DNA of 64,000 nt, taken from Strigamia acuminata. Its lineage: Eukaryota > Arthropoda > Chilopoda > Geophilomorpha > Linotaeniidae. Both the position numbers and the translations under genes were made by a program. The notes under the pieces were generated by a model that was given only the letters and a program-made list of their open reading frames with translations, did no database searches and was not told the DNA's origin. Where the stretch lies: NCBI GenBank assembly GCA_949358305.1, contig OX442315.1, forward strand, positions 35,366,427-35,430,426, given 5' to 3'. Of this stretch, positions 1 to 11,347 are shown one piece after another (position 1 is the first letter of the stretch; each line of letters starts with the position of its first letter).

Positions 1-286
1 CATTGGAAAACTATTTTTAGCGCCACCTAGTAGCAGTTTTTGAAAATCGCGTGGCTTCAACTCCCAGCACGTCCACATGTGCCATGTCCCTCTTCACTGG
101 GTCCGTGGTTTTTTGATAAACATGACGCACGTTAATTATATTACCCATAATGCATTTTGATTATCTGAAACCACAAAATGGCTGTCAGTCAATTTCAACT
201 TCTAAACAAACCAAATTTTTCAAGGGGTATAACTACTTATAATACAATTCTAATTGTATTTATTTGTTCTTTCAATATAGTTAACA

Positions 287-3200
287 ATGTGGCGCTTTTC
301 CGCCAGTCAACGGAATTTTCGGGGTTTCCATCAAACATTTAATCAACCAGAAGATGAAAATTTTAGAAAAATTGAAATTTTACCATTAATTAAAGAATTG
401 CTAGACGAAAATAACCCAATTTTGAGGTCAAATATTACCAAAGGGCCGTACGAAGATGTAGACCATTACTTGGACGTACAATTTCGTCTTTTAAGAGAAG
501 ATTTTGTTGCGCCCCTTCGAGATGGAATACAGGACTATAGAGCCAACAGGAAATTCGATACCAGTAAATACCAAGGCATGTGGATACACGAGCGCGTGAA
601 AATTGGAGCTGCAAAACACAAGGAACGACGAGTTCTGCACGAACTGATTTTCTACAACAAACATTTTAGAATCGTCAATTGGGACACATCCAATAGATTC
701 ATGCATGGCTCGCTTCTGTGTTTATCCAATGACAACTTCGAAACGGTCATATCCGCAGTGGTTGCTGACAGCAATCCAAAAGACTTGAAAAAAGGGATCG
801 TCCTAGTAAATTTTGAAGGAGCAAAAAGTAAATTGAAAGGAGTTTACTCAGCTGCCGAATTGCAGACGTTTTTCGGTGCGTACAGACCTGTACTGCAAGG
901 TCTGCAGAGCTTCAATAAGTACAATTTACCATTTCAAAAGTACATTATCAAAGCACAGCGCCGATTGGATCCACCTACTTACTTGAATCGTTCATCGAGA
1001 TACAAGTTTAGCATTAGAGACCGAGCGAATTTGATTAGTCGGAAAGTTCTTGACATGAACGATTGGCCGTCAGAAGTTGAGTTGAATCTGGACAATTCGC
1101 AAAGAAAAGCCATGCATTTAGCCTTGAGTTCGGAGTTGGCTGTAATTCAAGGGCCGCCAGGTACTGGAAAAACCCACGTTGCATTAAAGATCATGAAAAC
1201 TTTACTCAACAACAAAGACGTTTGGAGGGGCAAACAGAAATTCGGCCCCATTTTGGTAGTGTCTATGACGAATCATGCTTTGGATCAATTTCTAGAAGGC
1301 GTGCTTGATTTTACTCAATCGATAATACGTGTTGGAGGAGGATCGGAAAGCGAAAAACTCGAGAAATATACTTTGAAGGCAATTCAACATCGCATGAAAC
1401 GTAATAGGTGTGACATATTAAGAAAATGTGATGTGATTGGAATGACAACAACTGGTGCTGCGAAACATGCGGATGAACTTGGTTTTATTAGGCCAAAAAT
1501 TGGTAATTTTACAATTTATTACAAATTTAAATTTCTGATAAATAAATTTCATTCATTTTTTGTTAGTTGTTGTTGAAGAAGCCGCAAGAGTATTTGAATC
1601 ACACATCATCTGCGCATTGACGTTTAACACTCAACATCTTATACTTATTGGTGAGATATAATAATAATAATATATTTCCCAACAATAGACCACTGGAAAA
1701 TTATCACCTAATTCAGCATCAGTTATTAACTAGAAATTTTCAGTCCCAAAGAAAAATGTTGTAAATGTTTTTGTTGCGGTCCACTACTAACCGGAAACCA
1801 TGATTTATTGTAGTTACGCCACTGGATCTCTTATTGTTGTCCATTGTTTCTAATACATTTATCGTGGTTTTATTTTTTTGTAGGTGATCATAAGCAGTTG
1901 CGAGCTCAAGTTAAATGTGCGTAGATTATCTGAGGAATGCCACTTGGATGTTTCGCTTTTTGAAAGACTCATCAACAATGGCGTTGGATATGCAACTCTT
2001 CAAGTTCAGCACCGCATGCGGCCTGAAATATCTAGACTGATCGCACCTTTTATTTACCAAAATCTGAGGAATCACCCTGATGTACTAGAATATTCACAAA
2101 TCAAGGGCGTCAAGTCCAACATGTTCTTTCTAAACCACAACGTGATGGAAGACGAAATGCGCGACATTGAGCTTCATGTTAATACCTTTGAGGCTGCGTA
2201 TTTGGTCGCCTTATGTCGTTACTTACTACAACAAAGCTACAAACCCTCCCAGATTACCATCATAACAGCGTACAATGGCCAGTTAAATGAATTGCACAAA
2301 CGTCTGACTGATGTGATTTTTGAGGGAGTTCGCGTCACTTCGATCGATGGATTTCAAGGCGAAGAAAGCGATATAGTTCTTCTGTCCTTCGTCAGAAATA
2401 ACAGCGAAGGACGAATTGGCTTTCTCGAATTTGACAATAGGGTGAATGTGGCGCTCTCAAGAGCTAAAATGGGACTTTTTTGTGTTGGAAATTTTCATCA
2501 TTTTGCCGAGGGAAGTGAATTTTGGCGTAGCATAGTTGATAGCTCAAAAAAGGATGGCTTAGTTGGGAATAAAATGACACTGAAGTGTCAAGAACACGAT
2601 ACTCTGACAATGGTAGCGACTGCAAATCATTTTAAAAAACTATGCCCTGAAGGTGGATGCTTAAAAATATGTGGTCACGTGCTGAGTTGCAACCACGTTT
2701 GTAAAAGACGGTGTCATGCAGATCCACACAGCACATTGTGCAATGAACCGTGCATTAAAGTTATCTGTGATTTGAATCACTCGTGTCCCTTGAAATGCCG
2801 TCAGGACTGCGAACCGTGCAGGGTCAGCGTGATGAAGTATCACTGGAATTGCGAGCACAGCGAGTACCAGGCATGTTACGTGGATATTGCGACGATAAAA
2901 TGCAATGTGCTGGTCGAGAGAGATTTAAAATGCGGACATAAGGTCACTCTGGAGTGCCACGTCGACATTGACCAATACCAATGCAAAGAAAAGGTCAAAC
3001 GGAAGTTAACGCATTGCAATCACGAAAGAGTCATGTCCTGCTTTCAGGACCCGGCCATGGTCAACTGCTGGGTGGACTGGGGGGCAAGGCCGGAGTGCGC
3101 ACCGTGTACACTGACGCTCGTTTGCGGCCATCCGTGCAAACTGAAGTGCTCCGAACCGTGTGGAGACTGCAAAGAAATAGTGTACAAGTTCTCGTATTGC

Positions 3201-4885
3201 GGGCACGTGATGAAAGTCGAATGCCGGGCAGTTGCAGAGAGTTTGGTGTGCACTGCAGCGTGCAAGAAGAGTCTACCGTGCGGGCACGGTTGTCCGAAGG
3301 CTTGCGGAGATGTGTGCGAGATCAAGTGCTCGCACCTGGTTCAGCTGCCGGGCTTGTGCGGTCATGTGGTGGATGCGCCGTGCCATTTGGCCGGTGCACT
3401 CGATCTGGAGATAGCCCCGTATTGCAAACAAGCTTGCAAAGTGGAATTAGATTGCGGGCATTTGTGTAAGGGGTCTTGTGGCGAGTGCCGGCAAGGCAGG
3501 GTGCACATACCTTGCAAGGAGAATTGTGGGAGACCGAAAGTTTGCGCATTCCGGCAGGTGCGCAGTCGTTTGTCCGCCTTGCAGTTGCAACAATAATTAT
3601 AGAAAACACTAGGTGCATTCACTTTCAAATTTCGAAAATCCGATTCTAAATATACTTGATTAAAAAATCGGCTTTTAACTTTGAACGAGTTGAAAAACGA
3701 TTATATGTATAATCAAGTTTTTGATGATCTTGAGCATGCGCAGTTATGACTTGCAAAGGTGTCAGTTTATATAGATGATGATTATTATTTATATTATTAT
3801 TATTATTTATTTAAGAACGGGGAATCTGCCAAACACCGGCCGCATTTAATCACACGAATGTGGCAAAAAAGTGCTTAATTTCCCGTCTGAAACAAGCACT
3901 GGTATCGGCCAAACGCTGGCCGGATTTGTGTGATCGAATGTGGCAGGTGCAAGGGCGCATTTGTGCAATCGAATGCGGCCTAGTGTTTGGCCGATTCCCC
4001 ATTCTTAAATAAATAATAATAGTAATAATAATTTAAATGAACTTACATTTTTCTAACGTGATTCCACCGTCGACCTATTTGATTTCAAAATGGCCGCCAG
4101 AAAAACGTGGATTATGAGAATCGGTTTTTCGAGAATCCGATTCTCAAAAATATGACGCTTTTTGCATCATTTCCGCTAGAAAAAACCAAGATAATTGAGA
4201 GAATCGGTTTTTCGATTTGACGTTGACCGCGCCTACTGTGTGCATAGCCGGTGTTCGCAGAAGTGCGGGATGCCTTGCAAAAAGTGCAAAGAACGCTGTA
4301 TGTGGCGGTGTAACCATCTCGACTGTACAACCAGGTGTGGAGACAGGTTCAACAGAGATGCGTGTAATTTACCTTGCCTGGAAGTCCTGGCTTGTGGACA
4401 CCCCTGCATAGGTCTGTGCGGTGAGAAATGTCCCAAGCTGTGCAGGATTTGTGACCTGGAGAAATTATCAGAATTTGTGCTTTACGGCCATGAGTAAGAG
4501 GAAGATGCGAGGTTCATTCAACTGGCTGATTGTGGCCACTGCATTGAAGTTCGAGGTTTGGACTATTGGATGAAAGAGGTGGACCAAGAGGAGATCAAGA
4601 TGTAGGAATGTCCCCGATGTAAAACCACCATTTGGAAATGCACTCGCTATGGGAATGTCATTAAACAGCGCATGGCCGACATACAGAGGGTCAAGAAGAA
4701 ACAGTTTGGAAAGTCGAGAAATTTGAGATCAACGATGCATCAAGTGCACCAGACAATACAAAACAATAGATTGTTAAAGGCTTGATTTGATAAGAGTGTG
4801 GTGTGGCAATTGGGGGCGCACGCCACGTTGGCAGCGAGCAATGATCACGGTGGGGAGATGGATGGATCTCGACTTCCTGCTTGGG
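287..4885 (+). pseudogene. ZNFX1: ZNFX1-like helicase/NFX1 zinc-finger gene, copy 1 (decayed)
   Basis: By comparison with copy 3 at 33,969 this is a superfamily 1 helicase followed by NF-X1-type cysteine/histidine-rich fingers. Exon 1 is 287-1502, with Walker A GPPGTGKT near 1,150-1,175. Exon 2 is 1567-1650 and carries motif II as VEEAAR. Exon 3 starts at 1884. All intron ends are GT-AG at the same codons as in the other copies. The damage is clear. An extra T at about 1911 shifts the frame just after GDHKQLRAQ. A block of finger sequence is missing near 3,100. The frame is lost after 3,540, and about 630 bp of foreign DNA, including a MITE, lies between 3,597 and 4,230. Homology resumes at 4,231 but holds stops at 4495 (TAA) and 4603 (TAG). 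The C-terminal domain is mostly deleted, with a short tail at 4,795-4,885 where the normal stop reads TGG. Exon 1 also lacks about 265 codons that copy 2 retains. It is almost certainly non-functional. Confidence 0.9.
3772..4036. mobile_element. Small MITE with long terminal inverted repeats inside copy 1
   Basis: The two ends mirror each other. The left side reads ATTTATTTAAGAACGGGGAA then GGCCGCATTT, and the right side is the near-perfect reverse complement, ending in CCCCATTCTTAAATAAAT. Outer flanks are ATT/AAT trinucleotide runs. There is no coding capacity. It lies exactly where the finger domain of the copy 1 pseudogene is interrupted. Boundaries are approximate because the ends merge into low-complexity sequence. 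Confidence 0.7.
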
Positions 4886-6674
4886 GGGACCATGTTAGGT
4901 TAGGAAATTATGATTTGCGTGGCTTTATTTAATGTTTTTACATGCAGCGTGCACAATGTAGTAGATTTAGACATTTCTTTATGGGAAATTAATAACAGTA
5001 GGTTCAGTTTCAATTGAGGTAAACTATTTGAAATAAATAAATGTAATTGTGGGATAATTCAAGTGAAATACATAAATGTTTTAATTGCGAGATAATTCAA
5101 TCGAAATTCATGTTTTAATTATGTGGAATTGGGTTTAAATAAATAAAGTGTGATATTTTATACTGTTTTAACAACTGATACAATTTTTTCTTAGTTTTGA
5201 TTGCCCTGCTTAAAAATGTATGATTGGCTTTAATTTATTTTCCGATGTTTAGTGGTTTACCATGTAATGTAAGTTTGGTCGTATCGAATCTCGTTTAAGT
5301 CGAATCCATTTTAAAGGCATTCACTTGAATGTTTAGAGACTAGATCCGACTGAACCGAGATTCGACATGACTGCTTATGTTACATTTGATGACCTGTGCA
5401 CTTCAACACTCCGTCTTTTCTTGCATAGTGATTTATTAGGGAGCAGCACCACGGTAATCGGATATGTCAAGTCACGTGGTACGCGACAGTGGCGCCATCG
5501 CTGTGTTTGTTTGATTCGAGCGGGATTTGTGAAGATTCCAGCGAGATTCGGAAATTTTCGGATGCCTGTGTCTGAGATTCGGACAATTAACGTGCCCCGC
5601 GATAGGTTCGATTCTCTCGGATACTTTCGCCACAGGTACGAATGTTGAAATTAATTTCAATTTATCTAAAACTTCTCCTAAAACGTGAAAAAAAAGTTGT
5701 TTTCGTGTCGTCATCCCGATCGGTTTGATATTTTGGAAATTGAATTTATGTACGTATATAGTTTTAAACAGTTTATTAATATAATTATAACTTATTTGTT
5801 ATTTTTTTAAGGATTTAATTTGCTGGGGATTATTTCATTTAAAAATGGGTCGTGGTTTGATATTACATTACACGCACCTGGAATCACATTTTAGATTTAC
5901 CATAGGGCGCCACATTGCGGTCATCCATTCCTGACAACTGCCAGTCTGCCACTAATCAATGGTTTCGGTTTACGGACTGTATAGAACGCCGAAGAACACA
6001 CACGTTTCCCCGACACCAGGTTAAGTTAAGACTTCTCGAAAAGGTACCAATTTCAACAATTTTAATAGATTATTAAAGGAGTAATCCATGTGTAAAACTG
6101 ACAAACTGACATTTTTTTTGTAAAATGCGGCACATGGCGTCACCTTATGAGAAGATGTAAACACGGTACCTGAACCTGACACACTTTTGTTAAAAATTGA
6201 ATTTTATTTCTCTGGAAAACTGTGTATATGGGATTAGTTTTATCACGGAACCAATAAATTACACTTTGGGATTGAAGCCGCGCACGTGATCAAAATGACC
6301 TTTCAAGAATGGCTTGCCCACAATTAATTTTGAAGATAAAGCTACAATTAAGCAGTTTTTTCGCACAAATCGCACGTTTACCTCTATACCATCCATCGTA
6401 TACGTTTCTAGACCTTAAATTTGTTTATTTATGTTTGAAATACGTTTAATTTTCAGTGAGGAATTGGAAATCGTGCATTGCGCCACCTAGTAGCAGTTTT
6501 TTAAAATTGCGTGGCTTCAATTTCCAGCCCGACCGCCATGTCCCTCTTTATTGGGTCCGTCGTTGTTTTTATTTATTTATTTATTTTTTTTAGTATTTTC
6601 AAGAGGTGTGGCTCAACAACCTATTTATAACACAATTATAATTCCATTTATTTGTTCTTTCAATATAGTTAACA
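4886..6674 (+). other. Intergenic; copy 1 3' flank and copy 2 duplicated 5' flank
   Basis: The first about 200 bp match the 3' flank of copy 3 (38,750-38,850), so they belonged to the copy 1 transcript. From about 5,870 to 6,674 the sequence matches the 5' flank of copy 3 (about 33,270-33,968), including a block with TTTACCATAGGGCGCCACAT. All three copies share a pyrimidine-rich stretch ending in CAATATAG seven bases before the ATG, which looks like the acceptor of a 5' UTR intron. I see no gene in 5,000-5,870. Confidence 0.55.
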
Positions 6675-7477
6675 ATGTGCGTCCGCTCTTCGGCCAGTCG
6701 CCGGAATTTTCCAGAGGAAAAAAATTTTAGAAAAATTGAAATTTTTCCATCGATTGAAGAATTGCTAGATGAAAATAACCCAATTTTGAGGCCAAATATT
6801 ACCAAAGGGCCGTACGAAGACGTAGAACATTACTTGGACGTGCACTTTCGTCTTTTAAGAGAAGATTTCATTGCGCCACTTCGAGATGGAATACAGGACT
6901 ACAGAAACAGAACCAAGAAGAAATCCGATACCAGTAAATACCAAGATGTGTGGATACACGAGCACGTGGAAATTGGAGATGCAAAACACGACGGACACGA
7001 ACTAATTTTCAACAACAAACATTTTAGCACCGTCAAATGGGACACAGCCAAGAGATTCATGCATGGCTCGCTTCTGTGTTTATCCAACGACAACTTCGAT
7101 ACGATCATATCCGCAGTGGTCGCTGACAGCAATCCAAAAGACCTGAAAAAAGGGATCGTCCTAGTGAAATTTGAAGGAGCAAAAAGTAGATTAAAAGGAG
7201 TTTACTCAGCTGCCGAATTGCCAACTTTTTTCGGTGCGTGCAGACCGGTACTCGAAGGTCTGCAGAGCTTCAATAAGGTCAATTTACCGATGCAAAAGTA
7301 TATAATTAAAGCACAGAGCCGATTGGATCCGCCTACTTACTTGAATCGTTCAACGAGATACAAGTTTACTATTAAAGACCGAGCGAATTTGATTAGTGCT
7401 ACGGTTTTCAACATGGACGATTGGCCGTCAGAAGTTGAGTTGAATCTCGACGATTCGCAAAGAAAAGCCATGCATTT

Positions 7478-8090
7478 TGTCGTAACCTTGGTTCCGGTAA
7501 ATAAACTTACACAATATCTTACAATAATAACCTTTTATTTCACACTTGTAATATAATACAAATATACTTAACAATGCTGTGGTCTCGGATCCTTGTCGGC
7601 GGATACGATTTGTTGCTGCACGGCAGTCTTACACGTGGCTTCTGTTGTTGTCTAGGGTAATGGCGTCTGGCGAAACACGTGTTCGCAAACGCTTCGCTTC
7701 GGGAGATATTACAATCGTAGTATTGCTACGATAATATCTGTGACTTCTGATTTATAGACGTAATTGGCAACGGGCATCGATCCTCTATCAATCCGGTAAA
7801 ACGGCCTGACGGTGAGGTGATGATGCTAATGTTGCTCTGGTATCTATAAAGTGGGGGTTTCCGGTCAGACACGGGTTTAAATAGTGGCTGGACCGGAAAT
7901 GACGTATTTGCATAAATTCGGGGAATTATGCAAATCTATGACGTTGTCACGTCAGTCCCGCAGAAACGGTAAAACTAGTATAGCTAGTTTTCCCGCAATA
8001 ATCTGACAATCATTTTACTATCAATATTAAAATTACTATTTATTAGGTTATGATTAATTAAAACACTTTTGTGACCTCGTGGTCACCACA
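7478..8090 (-). repeat. 3' LTR of element 1
   Basis: 613 bp, the downstream LTR with respect to the minus-strand ORFs. It has TG...CA ends and is nearly identical to 18275-18887. It contains a local inverted repeat around 7,700-7,735 (GGAGATATTACAATCGTAGT mirrored by ACGATAATATC). Confidence 0.95.
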
Positions 8091-8104
8091 CGTCCCCTCC
8101 TCAG
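8091..8104 (-). promoter_or_regulatory. Polypurine tract of element 1
   Basis: On the minus strand, GAGGAGGGGACG abuts the 3' LTR. This is the expected place and composition for the plus-strand primer of reverse transcription. Confidence 0.75.
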
Positions 8105-8163
8105 CAATGTTGTTGGGGGATTTACAATAAAACAACAAACATTGCGAAAACTCAAAGTTAGAT

Positions 8164-11101
8164 TTAGTTCGCTTCCTTTTCAGATGATCCCTGAGGAACG
8201 TCCGGAGGCGGAGGTGGAGGTAATTCTTCGGTTACAGGTGGTTTAGCCATCTCCGGAGTTGCTGGAGTCGTTGGTTCGGCGATCGGCAAAATCGAGGTGA
8301 GACGTGATGAACGATCGCTCGGGTCTTCGAACTCCCCGATGAAGTATCGATCGTGGCCGCCAACTGGTTCGTAGGGGGCGCCGACTCGTTCATGTACCCA
8401 GATACGCGAGAGGAAGGGGGCCAGGCCTTGATTGGTATGGTGGATCTTCTGGGCCTCGGCCGGATTCGTCGGGGCGCGGTGTGCACGCAGCAGACGTTGG
8501 TGCTGAATGAAATCGACGCCTGGACCCGCCTCTAGAGTTCGCTCCATCCATAAGTAGAGCGAGTGGCCGTGGTCGCTCGATCGCTTGATCTGGTTCTTCG
8601 TCTTCTGGGTCATCGTCAAACTCGGGTAGTAGTGTTTGAGTTGTGCGTCGATCGGAGGCAAAGGTTTCGGCTCTAATTTTTTCTTGGGCCGCAGGATCTT
8701 CGGTTTTGTTTTCGTCTTTCGGACGACTACTTTCACGCCTTCGATCGGAACCAGTCCTTCGGGGAACTTTATCGTCTCCTCTGGAGTGACTGCTGGGACT
8801 GTCTGGCTCGCCGGAGTCTCAGGAAGGGGTTCGTTGGTTAGTACGACCGGTTCGCTTTGTGGTACAGCCACAGCTCGGACTACCTGGTATGATCGTTCTG
8901 GGTCGGCATCTTCTGCAATTAATTGCGCGCGGACCTGGATACAGGAAGGAACCAATTTTAGCCATCGCTCGACGAGAGCGGGAGGCAGCTGAAAACTTTC
9001 ATGTGCGACGACCGCCCAGGCTGCCAGTGCCACACGGGCGTTTCTAAACGTAGATGCGGCCAGCACTAGCGACATCATGTCGGTGATTACGACTGTCGTT
9101 CGTGCCATTCGTGACGGGTGATCTCGTCCAGGGCTGTTGGTGAACTCGATGGCCGCGCTTCGGATATTCGTCACGGCGATCTGCATCGTTCTGGCTTGGT
9201 AGTCATCGATGTCGGACACCATCTCTTTTGCTTGCTCGATCGTGGTTGTATCGAGGAACGACTGTAATTCACACGATGTTGGATCAAACTGGGTTGTGGC
9301 TCGAGTGTCCGAAGATCTGTTATTGGGGGGTGGTCTTGAAGGCGTTTGATTGCTTTCGTCGACTCTAACCACGGTATCTTGTCTTGAGTTAATTAAAACT
9401 CGTTGAACGTCGGGTTCGGGCTCATCCCAAACAATCGGTGTTCTCAACGTAGAAGTCTCGCTTCGCGTTTCTTCCGGTACGGCTGGGAAAATTGGTCCAA
9501 AACGATCTTGTCGTCGTTTGAGTTGTTCAAAGGGACTCAGCGATGTCGGGGCTCCGATGACCACAGTTTTTCGGAATGCGCTGGGCAGACTAGAAGGCAC
9601 GCTGGTGGCTGGCTTTGTCGGTGTTTTGATGAACACACTTGGCACCGAAGTTATGCTCATTTCGATCGATTTAGTCGGCCGGTAGACAGGCTTCGATTGT
9701 TCATTCTTGGCCTTCAGGACTGCTGCTACCATGTCGGCTTCGGTATATTTTCTCTCTTGTTCCGGTACGATCATCGGCTCTACCGATTGTTTGTCTTCGA
9801 TTGTCATCGGCACTTCTTGACGAACTTCTACTTGCAAAGTCTCTACCTCATCGACTCCACGCGATTTCTCAAAGTGTCTCCATGTTTCTGCTCGTGGCCT
9901 CGACAACCTGAGACATCCGCGTTGGTTCGGTCGATTTCTGGAGTAGCGGTATGTCTCGACCTCCCGTGGCTTCTCGACTCTGGGCTCTCGTCGCGGCGAG
10001 GGTTCTCGAGCGTGTCGGTAATAAACTCGAGGATGAGACTGCGATCGATCGTGCGTGTTGTACGACGTGCTTGGCTGATCCAGGCGTCGTCGCTTGTTGT
10101 CGTGTGTGTGATTTAATAATTCGCTCGAGAGTCGCTTCTCCGCTTTCTGTCGCTTGCGCCCAAAGATGCCCAGGTAGTGGAGCTGGTGCATCGCTTTCTG
10201 TGAGGTGATAAATCCGTGTTCGGGTCGCCAATTGGGAACGTCTGGTCTTTCTCCTCGAACCTGGCTTAACCAAGTTTTTATCTCATCTGTCGAATACCCT
10301 GCTGGTTTCAGTATTTTGAAGAGATCTCGATACGCCGTTCGTCTGACTTCGTTGTAATAGTCTCTGTGAATTCGTCGGCGTTCTTCGTCTGTAGCGGCGT
10401 TCTGCCACTTCTCGAGGACGGCCCACTCTTCGGACCCGCTTGGATAGTCCTTTTCCAAAAACTTGTTTGGGAGCGGTGCTGGTGCGTCGTCGCGTTCTGG
10501 AATTTCAGCCCTCAGTGCGTCGCGCATCTTTTCTGGGAAGTAGTGTATCAGGGTCTCCTGACTCGCCCAGAATCGCGATCGGGCTCTGGATGCGGTGAGC
10601 CGAATGCGCCATGGGCCGGCATCGACGTCGTCTTCTAACGCTCTTCGAAATGGAGTCGGGATCTCGCTCCTCCAGAGTGTGCCCGAAGATACGTTTTGTG
10701 GATCGATGGGTCCCCACGTAAGTTGGTGTTCCGGCTGAGGAATGAATAATAAAATTAGATTTTGTCACATTCCGAATTTGGATTCAAGATGGCGCCATGG
10801 TCGACCATGTGCTTTTTTACACGTGTTGAATTTTTTAATAAAGGTTTCTTCGTAATTTTTTCGTATTGTTGAAATAAAGATGTTTTCTTTTTTTACGAGT
10901 ATTGTTTCATGTGTTTCTCGTGGTTTAGCCACGAATTAAATTCTTTGTTAAATTTACCTTTTCGTTACTATCGGGCTTTTCCCGATTCTCTTCTGGTTCA
11001 ACCTCGTCCCATCTTGCGGGATCGTTCCACTCGTCTTCGCTTGGGTCCCGATCCACTTCTTCCTCCTCGTTGTCGGGTGATTGTTTCCAGTTTCTTCGCA
11101 T
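8164..11101 (-). CDS. Third ORF of element 1, apparently spliced, unknown function
   Basis: The ORF lies where gypsy-like errantiviruses carry env. The main exon 8164-10734 is open from an acceptor CTCAG|CCGG through a long frame to a stop at 8164. Upstream on the same strand an acidic segment starts at ATG 11101 and reads open to a donor at 10958 (GAAAAG|GTAAAT). Joining across the 223-bp intron (10735-10957) keeps phase 0 and gives about 904 residues. The product is rich in charged residues and proline, with an acidic N-terminus (NEEEEVDRD), Arg-rich patches and a proline-rich C-terminus (ELPPPPPPDVPQG). I see no signal peptide or transmembrane segment, so it is not a typical envelope. The domain is unrecognised; an accessory nucleic-acid-binding or regulatory factor is possible. 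Confidence 0.7.
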
Positions 11102-11347
11102 TTTTGATTTAATTAGTTGGTTGCGATTTTTGTCAAGCACCTGTTGTCGTCGTGACAGAACGCGGAGTGCAAAGTTGAAAGGGTAGTCGAGGTTAAGTAT
11201 CTTGATTGGCTTTCGTATGTAATACGTGGTTGATTGTTGGAGTCTCCTTGTGATTGTTTTTGTCCCTAGGAGGTCGGGGTAATTACGTCATATTGTTTTA
11301 TCGCTTTTGATTGGTTATGCCAACCATTTTGGATTTTTCTTGCTTTA

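Noticed and set aside
8164-10734. Envelope gene in the third ORF of element 1
   Set aside because: No signal peptide, no transmembrane segment and no fusion-type hydrophobic stretch; the composition is charged and proline-rich throughout.
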